This document shows positions 25,410 through 37,124 of a stretch of 64,000 nucleotides of DNA, in pieces. This DNA comes from Isoetes taiwanensis (lineage: Eukaryota; Streptophyta; Lycopodiopsida; Isoetales; Isoetaceae). The translations under genes and the position numbers were made by a program. Below the pieces are notes generated by a model, which had not been told where the DNA came from, made no database searches, and saw only the letters and a list, made by a program, of their open reading frames with translations. Each line of letters starts with the position of its first letter. Position 1 is the stretch's first letter. The stretch spans positions 436,001 through 500,000 of the forward strand of contig JAJEKV010000075.1 in NCBI GenBank assembly GCA_021234155.1. The letters are read 5' to 3'.

Positions 25410-27122
25410 TGTGACGTTCCAGCACAGTATACGCTCCCAGGACGTATATTGTACTGCCACGTCACGCGTACACGCCACCCCGATTGACGTGTATGCCAAC
25501 GTATAGCCAAGTGGGTAGCCCTAGGGGGCAACTTGCTAAGAATGTGCATTAGTATTAATGTGCACATTTTCCAATGTACACATTAATGTGGGCACACATT
25601 TCCATGTGGCCACTTGATGCCAAGTGGGCCATACCCATAGGTGCAATTAATGTGCACATTTTCCAATGTACACATTCATTAATGTGCACACATTCCATGT
25701 GAGCACATTTGGGTGCACACATTTCCATGTGGGCACATTTGGCCACCTAGCCCTTAAAGGCAAGTGGGCCCATTTCCAATTATCCCACATGCCAAAAGGG
25801 AATAATTGGAAACCCTAGCCAACCCCCTTGTCTATATAGGGTTGGAAACCCTAGCTAACCTAATTTTCGATTTTAGGGCTTCAGAACTCTGTTTTGGCTG
25901 CTTCAACAGCCAAAACCGCATCCCAGACTCTGACTGGGAGAATTGCATCCTTAGTTTCTCTGGGTTCGAGCGTTTCAGCAGGATGGTCGAGCTCAGGTCA
26001 GGAGGAGCCCCTCAAGGATCAGGTATTTGGCCAATTAGATAGTCTAAACCCTATTTTAGTCATTGAATCAGTAGGTTTAGCCTATTAGATTGGCCACAGC
26101 AGCCCTCTAGATCTCTAGATAGCAGATTCTAACTAAAGAACCTAACTCTATGTTGTAGATTAGATTTAGTTCTTTAGTTCTCTGTGAAGTATATAGATGA
26201 TGCATCTCTATGAACTCCTTGTATTGGGAAGGGGGGTAGAGACCTAAAGCTTTGTAGTTGATGCTCCTAGAGTAGCCTCTCTAGCACACCTTGTAGATCG
26301 GCACATTGCACAAGAGCCACACACGGTTGTGGGTGAAGGGGGCGGGCCCGGCTTATAAGGAGGTTCATGTTCTGACTCTTGAACGACCCCTATGGTGTGT
26401 TAGTACTGCCGGGGGTCACTGTGACTAGGTCTAATGGCTTGCCACTGCGTGTGGGCAAGGCATGGGCTCGACACTCGTGAGGTGGTGAATATGACCTTCC
26501 ATTGAGTTCAAGTCGGATACGGCGGTGGCCCTCTAGTCACCTTGAGTCAGCATTGTAGATCTCTCGGAGGGAGAGATCCCTACACCTTTACCATCTGAAT
26601 CGGGAGATGTAACCCGGGATATAGCCCCTTGGCTATGCATCCGTGGACTCTGGGCCAGTCCCAACACTTTTCAGCCTACTCTGCAAAGTGTGCACAGGAG
26701 GGGCGGATGGAGTGGACAACCCAATGCCATGTTCTTATGCCAGCCAAATCCATTGCCATAAATTACATGCACGCGAACTCTCCTCGAGACCCAAGCTTGT
26801 CGGTCTATCCCCGTATGCCGAGCCTTGGGTAGGATTCCCTATGTGATGTCCGATCTTTGTCTATGCAGAGATATGTGGAGGACCATCCTTCCGTGATGGT
26901 CGATGATGTTGATGTATGTGCTACTGACATGTATGTTTACGCTTCCGCAGCTAGGTAGGCCCTGAGGGAGACGGGGTGCAATGACCCTTCCACTCTTCCC
27001 ACTGGAACCCGTCACGGTTGCAGTGTCATGTGGAGGGCCCTGTATTAGCATGGAGCTGGTATGGGGGATGAACTCCTGTTTGTATACGGTGAGGGCACCG
27101 TATACGAGTAGGGGACGTCACA
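25410..27122 (+). repeat. Element C 5' LTR
   Basis: The upstream part (25,550-25,745) is packed with TGTGCACATT/TGTGGGCACA-type repeats. A TATA-like TCTATATAGG lies at 25,831-25,840, flanked by two GGAAACCCTAGC telo-box-like motifs; this is the probable promoter. The remainder is R/U5-type sequence. Confidence 0.9.
25831..25840 (+). promoter_or_regulatory. TATA-like element of the C-family LTR promoter
   Basis: TCTATATAGG lies between two copies of ggaaaccctag. It is conserved in the 3' LTR (near 37,548) and in element D. AAACCCTA is a plant telo-box core. Confidence 0.5.
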
Positions 27123-27123
27123 G

Positions 27124-27135
27124 TGGTATCAGAGC
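27124..27135 (+). other. Primer-binding site (initiator-Met tRNA type)
   Basis: TGGTATCAGAGC, one base after the 5' LTR; starts minus-strand DNA synthesis. Confidence 0.9.
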
Positions 27136-27334
27136 TATGTTCTTGGAGACCAAGAGCAAAGCACTGGCCATGTTCCCAGTAGCACTAACTTGATAGGATC
27201 CTCGAACCTCGAAAAATGAGAAAAAAATTTTTTTTTTTCTCATTTTTGTAGTTTATGCTAAGCTAGTAACAGTTAAAAAGAATAGAAACGTAAAAAGACT
27301 AAAATTGATGAGCCAACATCCAAAAAGTAGGGTG

Positions 27335-27591
27335 GTCTCATGCGTCGTCGCCGGGACGATTTCTACATTTTAGAAATCGGGTACAACGTATAACGTCTTG
27401 AACATTCAACTTTGACACCAAAAAGTTGTAAATTACAGGTAAAATATCTTGATAATTCTAAATTTAAGCTAAGACTTAGTAGATTTAGCATGTTACATGT
27501 TAATTTAATAGTGGGCCCCACCATGTCTCACACGTCGCGCCCAGATGTGTTTCTAGATTCTAGGAATCGGGCTGAAACGAACGTGTGAGAC
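27335..27591 (+). repeat. Structured module pair upstream of the histone-like ORF (element C)
   Basis: Two copies (27,335-27,400 and 27,525-27,591) of a nested inverted repeat of about 67 nt. Outer arms are of the type GTCTCACACGT / ACGTGTGAGAC. The inner hairpin is of the type GATTTCTA / TAGAAATC around a loop of about five bases. The first copy is the more degenerate one. In the second copy the inner stem keeps pairing through G-U pairs. Confidence 0.75.
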
Positions 27592-27773
27592 CTTGCTTAA
27601 TTAGGTGTTTTAGATGCCTTAGACAACCCAAAAAGGTAGTTTAAAAGTTGACCTAAAATTGGCCCTATAAATAGAACTGGACCCCTCCCATTTTTCCCCC
27701 GCCCTTCACGAGAACTTCGCCAGATTGTCAAGGCGATCTTCTCAGTGCCAGAGCTCAATCGACGAACCGTAAA

Positions 27774-29056
27774 ATGATGGCCCGCGCACGGGCGGTATCC
27801 AAGGAAGCCTAGCCAGTCGTTTTATCCTCCAGCGCCCGGCCCCGCCTTTTCACGATTCTTGGAACGCCTTCTCCACGTCGACGGATCTTCGCCGAAGCGA
27901 GGAATCGAGGTCGGACCGAGGCGACCACCTGAGAGATCTTGGAGGACGACCGGGGCCAGGCGTCATGGACGATCCTCAAAGAAATTGCACGGGGGAGGCG
28001 CAGAAGCCGGGGAGCAGCAGGAGCAACACCGTGGGGACGCCAACCCACGGGGAGGGAGGAGGAACAGGCGAACCCACCAATAGGCCAAGAACAACCCCAG
28101 GCCGAGATCCACCTGCGGAGGAGGGTGGTAGGAGAGGAGCAAAGAACCATCGCAGAACTCACCCCGGAGGAAGAGGTCGACTCTAGCACGCCCCCACAAG
28201 TACGGTCAAAGAGCCACGGAGCGTAGATCAAAGGGTCGAAGAAGGCGGCGGATCCAAGAAGAGGAGGGCCAAGGCCATCAAGGCGTGCAAGAGGAAGCCG
28301 GGTCAAGGTTGGGAAGAGGGCGAGAACCTTGTCATCAACGAGCCGCCGGGAAAGGAGACCCCGCCCCACTCACCGACGATTCTGACCAAGACTACGCGGT
28401 ACGGCGCAGACGGCAAGCTCTTCAAAGCCCCCCTGGTCAGAGGAAGAGGTACCCGGAGCGTATCGCCCAAGAGCGAGGAGGCCGGCAGGTGGCGGCTCCC
28501 CACCATTTCCTCGACGGATATAGAGTCAAGACCCCACGGCCAAGCAATGGAAGCCTATGTGATAGACCCCTTAAAGGTCTATCAAGAGAATGAGGGAGCA
28601 CAACGCATATATGGCGTAAGTGGGAGGCCTACAACACCTATTACCAGAGCACCGGGTGAGAACGATTGAAGGCGGGCACCCGACGAAGAGCCAAACACTA
28701 AAGCCCCCTCCACCAAAGCCCAAGCCCCCACGAGCACACCGAAGAAGCGGAACAAGAAGAAACAGGAGGAAGACAGGGGCACTCAAGGAGATCCGCCACT
28801 TCCGAGAAGAGTTCTGGACTCCTGATTCCCGGTAGGCGCCGTTCCAAATCACCGGTCCGGTGAAGTCATTCAAGAATACAACACGGACATCGCGCGTGTG
28901 ACGAGATATTCTTTGCTGTGTTTGCAAGAGGCGGCCGAAGCCCACTTAGTGAAACATTTTGAAGATTCAACGGCCTGCACGGTGCACGCGAAGAGGGTTA
29001 CCCTCATGAGGCAGGATATGTATCTTGCCAGGCACATCAAGGGCGAACGACCTTGA
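27774..29056 (+). CDS. Histone H3/CENH3-like ORF1 of element C (frameshifted in this assembly)
   Basis: Proposed start ATGATGGCCCGC at 27,774; the second Met reads [10 protein letters not shown], like the MART start of H3 and CENH3. About 330 codons of basic, Pro- and Lys-rich tail follow, including PPPPKPKPP and a Lys/Arg cluster near 28,740. The histone fold starts at 28,779 (ALKEIRHF, the alpha-N helix). The middle is shifted out of frame. It is in frame again at about 28,920: [15 protein letters not shown] (alpha-2), [11 protein letters not shown] (loop 2) and [10 protein letters not shown], with the stop at 29,054-29,056. H3 and CENH3 form the nucleosome core with H4; a role in the element is unknown. 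Copy D (60,710-61,975) is intact where C is broken. No introns are seen. Confidence 0.8.
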
Positions 29057-29200
29057 GTTTTGTAAATAACTGGGAAAATTTTGTTAATATAAAGAAATTT
29101 TTGTGTAAATAAAGTGTCAAACCTTGTTTAGATAGGTCAAGATAGCGATCCCTAGCTTTTGTTTCAATTAAATTAGAGTTTTGAGCCAAATTGAGGCGAT

Positions 29201-29468
29201 GTCTCACACGTCGCGCCAGGACAGATTTCTACATTTCAGGAATCGGGCTGGGCGCAACGTGTGAGACCATGCCCAAAAGTGCCCAAAACAGCTCCAAATC
29301 GACCAAGTAAGGGGTCAATTCTGCCTAACTCGATGAGTTTAGTGGAATTACAGCCTTAGATCACCTAAATTGAGTAATCCTAGCCCAATTAGGACCTATG
29401 TCTCATACGTCGCGCCAGGACAGATTTCTACATTTTAGAAATCGGGCTGGGGCCGGGCAACGTGTGAA
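29201..29468 (+). repeat. Structured module pair downstream of the histone-like ORF (element C)
   Basis: Copies at 29,201-29,267 and 29,400-29,468. In the first, GTCTCACACGT pairs perfectly with ACGTGTGAGAC, GCGCC with GGCGC, and an inner GATTTCT stem with GGAATC through one G-U pair. In the second, the inner GATTTCTA / TAGAAATC stem is perfect. Confidence 0.8.
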
Positions 29469-29762
29469 CCCCTCATCATTCATCACCAAATGATCTCCAA
29501 ATTGCACAATAAGTTCAGTAGCTCTCCTTAGCATGCTCAAACCCTAGAAATATACTTCAAACTTGCAATTGCATCACTTAATAGATAGAATTGCCTAATC
29601 TCAGTAAATTCCAAGTCTTCCAAAAATTAGGGTTTTCCCTTTCCTATAAATAAGTTCCCCATTTCTCAATTGGTACCCTAAAATTCGCTCCCCCCTTTGC
29701 TTGGCGATCTTTCGGCTCCCCGGCCTTACGTATCCGTTTGATACTCCCTTCCTTGCTAAATC

Positions 29763-31295
29763 AATGGCTACTTTGCTGATTTGGGCGATGGTGCCGCCAA
29801 AGGTTACCCATGCTATTGAGGCGGATGTCAACGACATCTTCCAAGTCTTTGTGAAAGAAATGCGACATCAAAGCTACGCTAAATGCAACCCCACTTATAG
29901 GCGGTGCTAGCGAATTTCAAGCTAGGGTAGGACCCTCCCTTGTTCAAGTTCCCCTTGCATAGGATACTTTGTTCCCCGCCAATCCCTTCAAGCAGACTTT
30001 GGGCGATGTCCCCAACATCGCCAAATACTTGACTAACAAGCGCAGAGGCTACCCGATTACATGGTCCCGACGATAGCGGGACCAAGTACTTCTCTTACAC
30101 GCCGCCCTAGCCATCTTCTTATCCCACCGCGCCCGAGAACCCGATGGGGCAACCTCTATCCCTCCGATGGAGGTAGACCCCATAGGCTGAAACAGGGGAA
30201 GAGCAAATCTTCTTCTGCGGTATCAACAAGAACGAGGAAGCAAGAGAGGATGAAGAAGAGTGGGACGGCGAAGGATACCACGAACTCGACTCCTGGCGAA
30301 GAACGGCGCCAAGGAGAGCAGGAGCTGATCAATTTTGAAGCCGAGCCAGCCGAGGGGCATCGAAGTTGCTCCCCCACTCGGGCTAGGCATCACAAGCCTA
30401 GCCCCTATCATCATCGGCGGAGAGGAGTATCTACTCCTCGCCGACATCCGAGAACCTCCCCCCGTGTAGGGAGAGGGAGCTCGGTTGGACTGAACTGCTC
30501 CACCAAGCTACGGCCAAGGCCGACACGGGCGACTTCATCGTCCGGGAGCATCGGACTTCCCGCTCCAAGTGAGGGGAGTCCGACACCTACGGGGGAGGCG
30601 ACCTCCCAGGCATCCGTGCCTGGCGGCAAGATAAGGCAATTGATGGGCGAAAGGGAGCTCGCCAACGAGGAGGGAGTTCCCGCCCTCCAAGAGCAGATGG
30701 GGGATCCGGGGAAGACCACGAGTATCCTAATGCCGGGTCCTTCAATATCACCCCGCCAAAAGGAGAAGGAATCGACCTCGAGGCTCGACCGCGACAATTG
30801 AAGACTACAGGGAGCTCATCAAGTAGACGCCGACGAGTACGGCGGCAATGTATCGAGGCCAAACAAGCGGGAAGCTTCGGCGACACACAACGACAGGTCG
30901 CCAAAATACTACTTACCATCACGATGGATGGGAGAATAGCGTAATTCACCGCAAGTTCAAATCCCCGAGGCTTAAGAAGGAGTGTTTATGCCGATTGCAC
31001 TCGTGCTTGGCAGTATGCTCGAATAGCGAAGAAATGTCGACTATGTTTGTCTTAGTCAAGAGGGCAATGGCACTTGACCTCTTCGACTTCATCCATCCCC
31101 CACCACGCCGTGGAGATTAGCAGGATCGCGCCCTTACATCCGGATCAAGCAGTGTAGAAGACCGGTGAGAGCCATCCGGGGGAGGCTCGCCCGGCAAGCA
31201 TCATCGGGAACTTGGGTCACTTTCGGTAGGGGCGGCCCAAGTTAAGAAGTTTCTTGAAGACAACCCGTCTTACCGGCGATTTCAAGACTAGCTAG
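29763..31295 (+). CDS. ORF2 of element C, unrecognised protein (frameshifted)
   Basis: Starts at the ATG in tcaatggctac at about 29,763. Segments seen, shared with copy D (62,682 onward), include VNDIFQVFVKE, LPDYMV, an acidic Glu-rich coiled-coil-like stretch, LGITSLAPIIIGGEEYLL in copy D, LMPGPS, RTIEDYREL (D) and AVIHRKF. It ends near KKFLEDNPSYRRFQD at about 31,290, before 150 bp of AT-rich spacer. It has no zinc knuckle and no protease or RT motif, and lies upstream of a separate gag. It could be an unusual capsid protein or another captured gene. Both copies share the order but carry different small indels. Confidence 0.5.
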
Positions 31296-31487
31296 ACTCT
31301 TGATCCCGGAGACCTTTTGTATTTAAAATATTATATGATATATAAATACAATTCTGCTGCACTTTAAATGTTTTGTTGATATATTTTGCCCCACAATTAT
31401 ACCAACAAACATAAACAATGCAAGAGAACAAATGGAACTAACCATATAGCCATTAATCACTTGTGGATGCAGCTAGAGGGCTAAGCC

Positions 31488-34400
31488 TTGGGGAACGACA
31501 AGCTGCGAGACCTTATAGAAGAGCAAACCCCGCCTGACCACCCCCGGCAAAGGAACCTATTTGAAGATAGGGAACCCATGACCCCAGCGCAGGAGATAGC
31601 CCAGATGAGGGGCGGATCCGGAGCGGATAAAGGCATTACCGTCCGTGCAAAGCGGGAGTGGGTTCTGTGGGCAATGCTCGATTCGCCAAAGCATCAGCCT
31701 TCGGAGGGAAGGAAGGGACAAGAAGAGGAGCAAGAGAAGGAGATCCCCCAACCGAATCTTCCGACTCAAGTTCGACTCAGACCCGACTCGAGGAAGAGGA
31801 AGAGCGGGCTCGAACGCAATGGGAGGGGAAGGCGAGGAACACCCCTGCAGGGACGACAAAAGAGATACCGGGCCTCGACTACCGGAAGAAGGTAGATTCC
31901 GCGACCGGGTAATGTATGGAAGGCCCGAATCGGAAATCAGTTCGTGGAAAACGTCGGGCTTGGAAGAGGTAATGGCTGGACGAAATGAGCGAAGTACCTG
32001 AAATGCTTATGGCATGAAGGATAAGGACAAAGGCAGAGTTGCAAATGCCAACCTGAAAGGAGCCGCTTCGGATTTGGTGGAAGGGGTATGCAAAGGCACA
32101 CCGGCTTTTGCGAGGATGCTTGTAAGTTCAAAAAGTTTGCTAAAGCCTTCAAAAGTTTATTACGTTCCAAGGGAACATAAGTCCAGCATGATGCGCTAGC
32201 TTTAAGGTGTTGCTGCGAAGGCAACAAATCCAGCCTCAGAAAATATACAGAGGGAATTCATGAGGCTAAGGTCAGATAAAATGGGTTGGGAGAGAAGCAT
32301 GCAAGAGAAAGCTATATCGAGGGGTGAATGAGGAGATCCGCAAGCTTGTGAGAGCAATAAACCCTAGGACAATATCGAGGCGTAATCCAAGGCTATAAGC
32401 TTGCAGGGGTCGGGGACCTCGCATTAGCGGGCACAAGCAAACAGTACTTCGGGGAGAAAGGCAAGGCGACAAAGCTATAGCCCCAGTGGCAGCAAATTCC
32501 AGTCCAAATAGAACCCAATATGGTGGGAACCAGGGAAGCAAATAGAGAAGAAGCGGGTCCTTCAAGGACAAGCAGGAGAAGTCAAACTACTCCAAAGCAA
32601 AGGTAATCCTTTTGCAAGCGATGCCTAAGGAAAAGAGGCGGAGTGCATAGAAAGCGAAAGTGCTTGTGCTTCAGTAGGGCCAAAGGGCATAGGACAGCAA
32701 ACCCCCCTACGTCATGAGTGCAGCTCTAGCGGAGTTGGGAGATTGGGACACCGTCCGGACGGACGGACGGCGGCGAAGAGGGCCGCGACTACATTCCGGG
32801 GTGAGTGTCATATCTTTGCCGCAATAGATACAGAGCAAGCAGAGAGCCAGTATAAGGTAATTTCCACGGTAGGGAAGGCTAAAGCTAAGTCCTTCATAGT
32901 CTTGATAGACTTCGTGAAGTAGCCATAACTTTGCATCCCCCGAATGGTTCGGATGTTGAAGTTGAAGCCGCTAAAGTCAAAACCAAGACCCGTTGTTCTA
33001 GCAAGTGGTGCAATAAAGGCGGGGCGGCGGGCAAGAGAATTAACCGACATCGACTTGCCGGGGATTAATATCCGATGGGAGCAGAAGTAATGGGCATTGG
33101 AAAGTATGACTTGATCATAGGAATGGAGTACCTTGGGCGGCCGGGGGCCATTATCGACCGTGGAAGCGGAAGGTGATCTTCCCAACGCCCGGCAAGATCA
33201 TTGAGATAACAGGTAAAGAAGTTGTTCCCATCATGCAGTGCATGTCTTCTAGACGGCTGTTCAAGTGCATCAAGAGTGAGCAAGTGGCATACATCTTCAA
33301 GCTTGAGATCAGTGAGCCGGAATCAGAAGGAAGCAAAGAAGACAATGCGCTCAGCAAGTTGCCGAAGCAAGTATCTCACTAATCACGGAGTTCCATGATC
33401 TCTTTCGGATGAGATCAAGCGGCTCCCTCCTTATAGGGGAGTCGAAAAGCGAGATAGCACTCGAACCAGAAACAAAGCCAACAAGCAAGGCTCCATATAG
33501 AATAACAACACGAGGTTGCCGGAGAAAGAAGCGATTCGCGGGGAGCTCGACCTAGGGTTCATTAGACCTAGTGTCTCGCCGTTTTGGGCGCCCATTCTTT
33601 TTGTCAAGAAGAAGGATGGATCTTTGAGGATGTGCATAGACTATAGACAGGTTGAATAAGCACACCATTAAGAACAAGTATGCGCTCCCAAGATCGAGGC
33701 GACTTGATGGATCAGCTCCAAGGTGCAAAGATCTTCTCAAAATCGACTTAAGGTCGGGTTATCATCAGATCGGGATAAAGGAAGAAGACATCCATAAGAC
33801 CGCCTTTAGAATGCGGTATGGGCATTATGAGTTCACGGTAATGCCTTTCGGCTTATCAAATGCCCATAGCGTTCATGAGGCTCATGAACGATATCTTCGA
33901 GGAGTTCCCGACACCTTTGTGATTGTTTTCTTTGACATTTTGGTGTATAGCGAGATCCCTTGAAGGGCACGCGTACAACACTTGAGAAGAGTGCTAGAAA
34001 AGTTGAAGAGGCACCGGTTATGCGCCAAGTTGTCGGGTGCCGCCGCCGAGAAAAAGGTGGAGTATCTAGGTCATGTGATCTCGGCAGAGGCATCTCAACA
34101 GACCCGCCAAGATTGAAGCCGTCATTCGGTGGCGGCCGAAGAATGTGCATGAAGTCGGAAGTTTCCTCGGCCTAGCGGGTACTTTTCTGAGGAAGTTCGT
34201 GAAGAACTTTGCTAAGATAGCAGCCCGTTGGCGATGACTGACCCGGACGAGGGCAGAAAGGTGAAAGATTGGGTAGAGCATTGGCACAAGAAAGCCCAAA
34301 GGGGTTTGAATTGTTGAAGGAAGCCTTAACAACAGCCCCAGTCTTAACCACGCGGACCCCGGAGAAAGATAAGCTTGTAGCAACAGATCGAGTAAGATAG

Positions 34401-36262
34401 CCGCTGCGGTGCTTATGCAAGAAGAGCGTGTGGTAGCGTCATTTATCCGGGAAGATGAACGGCGCCCAAACGCAGCGCTACCCAACGCCACGATCAAGAG
34501 TTGCTTGCGGTTGTCGGGGCATTAAGAATATGGAGGCATTATCTCTTGGGAAGGAAGTTCCAATTGGATACCGACCATGAGCCTCCAATATGTATTCACG
34601 CAACCACACCTTAATCTGAGGCAAAATGAGATGGATGGAGTTCCTCGAAGAATATGACTTTGATATAGTCCTACAAGCCGGGGAAGCTCAATGTGGTAGC
34701 AGATGCGCTTTCAAGGCATCCCCCGACAACTAGAGTGCATTGCAATGCAATTTCGACGCTCCAAATGACTTTGGTAAAAGGATTGAAGAGTCCTTGCCAA
34801 CGGATGTGGATTTCGAGGGAAGTATGGGCAAGCCTTCAAGGAGGCCGAAACGGATAAAGAGCGGGAGGCCTTCAAGCATTATAAGAAGGAAGGCAACTGT
34901 TATACCATAAGAACAAGTTGTGCGTGCCCGAATCATCGGGTGTAAGGAAGTTGATCCTCCATGACACGCTGCTTGACCCAATAGCTGGCCATGCGGGATT
35001 CATGAAAACATATTTCAAAGTCACGCAGCAGCTATTATTGGCCAGAATGAAGAAGCGGTGCTCGCTACATCAAGGAATGCCATTATGTTAGCGGACAAAG
35101 GCGAGCAGCTTGAATTCGGGGGCATTAGAGCCATTAGCGGTGCCAAACGCTAAGTGGGAGGTAATCAGCATGATGGATTTTATCCGCAGGACTCCCAAGA
35201 ACGAGAGGGCGGGGATGCCTTGATGGTAGTGGTCGACAAATTGTCGAAGATGGCACATTTTGTGCCTTGCGGAACCACAGATCTGACCATGGATACGGCA
35301 AAGCTCTTCACCAAAGAGATCTTCGAGGCTTCATGGCATGCCAAGGAGATCATCTCCGAAGCGGGGATCCGAAGTTCATGGCGCCTTTGGCAAGACCTCT
35401 TTGGCGACGATCGAGGCGAAGCTATCCATGAGCACGGGCATATCATCCCCGACGGATGGCGGGCGGAGCGGACCAACGAGGATTTTAGAAGACATGCTAC
35501 TTAAACTATATGCGGAATAAGCAAAGTATGTGGGAAGAATTTATTCACTTGGTGGAGTTTGCATACAATAGCACCAAGCGGGAATCATCCCAAATGTCGC
35601 CGTTTATGATCAATTACGGCTATCGGTGCTAACTCGGACACTTGGCACAACCCGTGTCAAAAGTGGAAGTTTCGGCCGGATGTTGGCCGATATGCGGCAG
35701 CTCGTAGAGGAAGTTCGTGGCTATCTGCTAGCGAAGAAGAAGTCGTCAAAAGAGCATCGCCGACAAACAACGAACAGTAAGAGAGTTCAAAGTTGGAGAT
35801 GATGTTTGGCTCAAGATTAAGGTGAAGCGGTGGCTTCGGGATCGGCAATTGCAAGAAGCTTGCTCCAAGGTGGGCTGGACCTTCGAAATAGTCGAAACTA
35901 GGCAATCAAGCCTACAAGCTAGACTTGCCAAAGACACCTAAAGATTCATAAGGTCTTCCACGTGAGTTTCTTTGAAGAAGCATACCCCAAATCCGCGAAG
36001 TCTTGGATTATGCCATTGTTGGAAATGACGGAGGAACACGGTTGGAAATAGTTCCGCATTGATTCTTGATAAAGCTTTCAAGAAAAACGAGGAGATCAAA
36101 TTCCTCCGAAGATTTGGTCAAGTGGAAACACTTACCGGAAGAAGGCATACGTGGGTACTTAAGAAAGATTTAGTAAAGCAGTACCCACAGTTTATGGAGC
36201 AATGGGACGGCAAGGTCATCTCCGAAGAAATCGGCGCAGGCATGTCGATTTGTGTAGGTTAA
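31488..36262 (+). CDS. Gag-pol of element C: chromodomain Gypsy polyprotein (frameshifted)
   Basis: Gag begins near [13 protein letters not shown] at 31,488, with [12 protein letters not shown] at about 32,260. A degenerate zinc knuckle (CFS...AKGHRTAN) is near 32,655-32,705. Protease-like SFIVLIDF is at about 32,890. RT motifs are CIDYRQ (33,640), [20 protein letters not shown] and FFDILVYS, one Asp short of FFDD (33,925). RNase H follows (34,300-34,720, with RHYLLG and DTDHEP-like remains). Integrase has [12 protein letters not shown] and [11 protein letters not shown] (35,230-35,330). The tail [12 protein letters not shown], then [14 protein letters not shown] and [13 protein letters not shown] with QYPQF (36,059-36,200), resembles a chromodomain. 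The frame changes many times. Confidence 0.8.
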
Positions 36263-37124
36263 TTCTCGTATAGTTAAGATTAATCTACGCATGCCACCTA
36301 CGCTTAGTATGGGTCGCATGCGTTGTCACCGATGATGGGACCACTACGGTGATCTCTAGGGCGTGGTGTAATGTCAATGTAGGCATGACCGCCGTTTCGC
36401 TTTAGAGTGGAAGGTAGATTAGAAAGTCTACTTACGTCCCACGAAGTAGACGACCTCGAAGAAAGGAGGTCATTGAGGAATGCATTGATAGGAAAAGCAC
36501 CTTTAGCCCCATATATGCTTTGATAGGAGGAATCTATCCTTCAGCCCCCACGAGAAGGATATCCTCCCATGCCCCGGGCAACTAGAGGTGTAGGCATGAG
36601 CGGCATATAGGCATGTAGGCGCTGTCTCCACGGCCATAATGGAAGATTCACCCTCTTCCTACGCCGGGAGATTAGCCATGCATCCATGTAGATAGGTGGG
36701 GTGGTCACCACATAACCAAAAATTTTAATTAATAATTAAATGGTACTAACGTAGTGTCGACCTGCAGGCCAGTAGAGCGCTTTGGAGGGCAAGGAGGTCG
36801 AGCTACGAAGACTTGCAACACAAATTTTGTTGGAATGTGTTGCAAGGAATCAAGGGTACCTCGAACGTTAATTTTAAATTTTGATAAACTTAATAGTAAT
36901 GTTAAGGGAATGTTGGAGTAATCTGTTAGTAATGTTGTGAATTGATAAGTGATTTTATGATATAATAATGTGATAAAAGTATTACCTTAAGGCAATCGTA
37001 ATAAATGTGTAAGTATTATAGTAGTATATCGTATGCATCAGGTTGATTGCAGGTTAGGAAGACTCCAAGGTGGGGAGAACCCACGATCTTTGCCGGACAA
37101 ACATCATTTCAAAGGTGGGGAGAA
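36263..37124 (+). other. Element C 3' non-coding interior and polypurine tract
   Basis: No open frame is seen. A block at about 36,330-36,420 and another near 36,760 recur in element E's interior. aaggtggggagaa occurs twice (37,067-37,079 and 37,112-37,124); the second adjoins the 3' LTR and is the purine tract. Confidence 0.65.

Noticed and set aside
27335-27400. Hammerhead ribozyme (retrozyme) as explanation of the nested hairpins
   Set aside because: No CTGATGA core, GAAA segment or GTC cleavage arrangement is present in any of the eight modules.
27809-28369. Long minus-strand frame of 186 codons over the histone-like ORF
   Set aside because: It is an antisense shadow of the GC-rich ORF1 tail, with no domain, and is not conserved as a frame in copy D.
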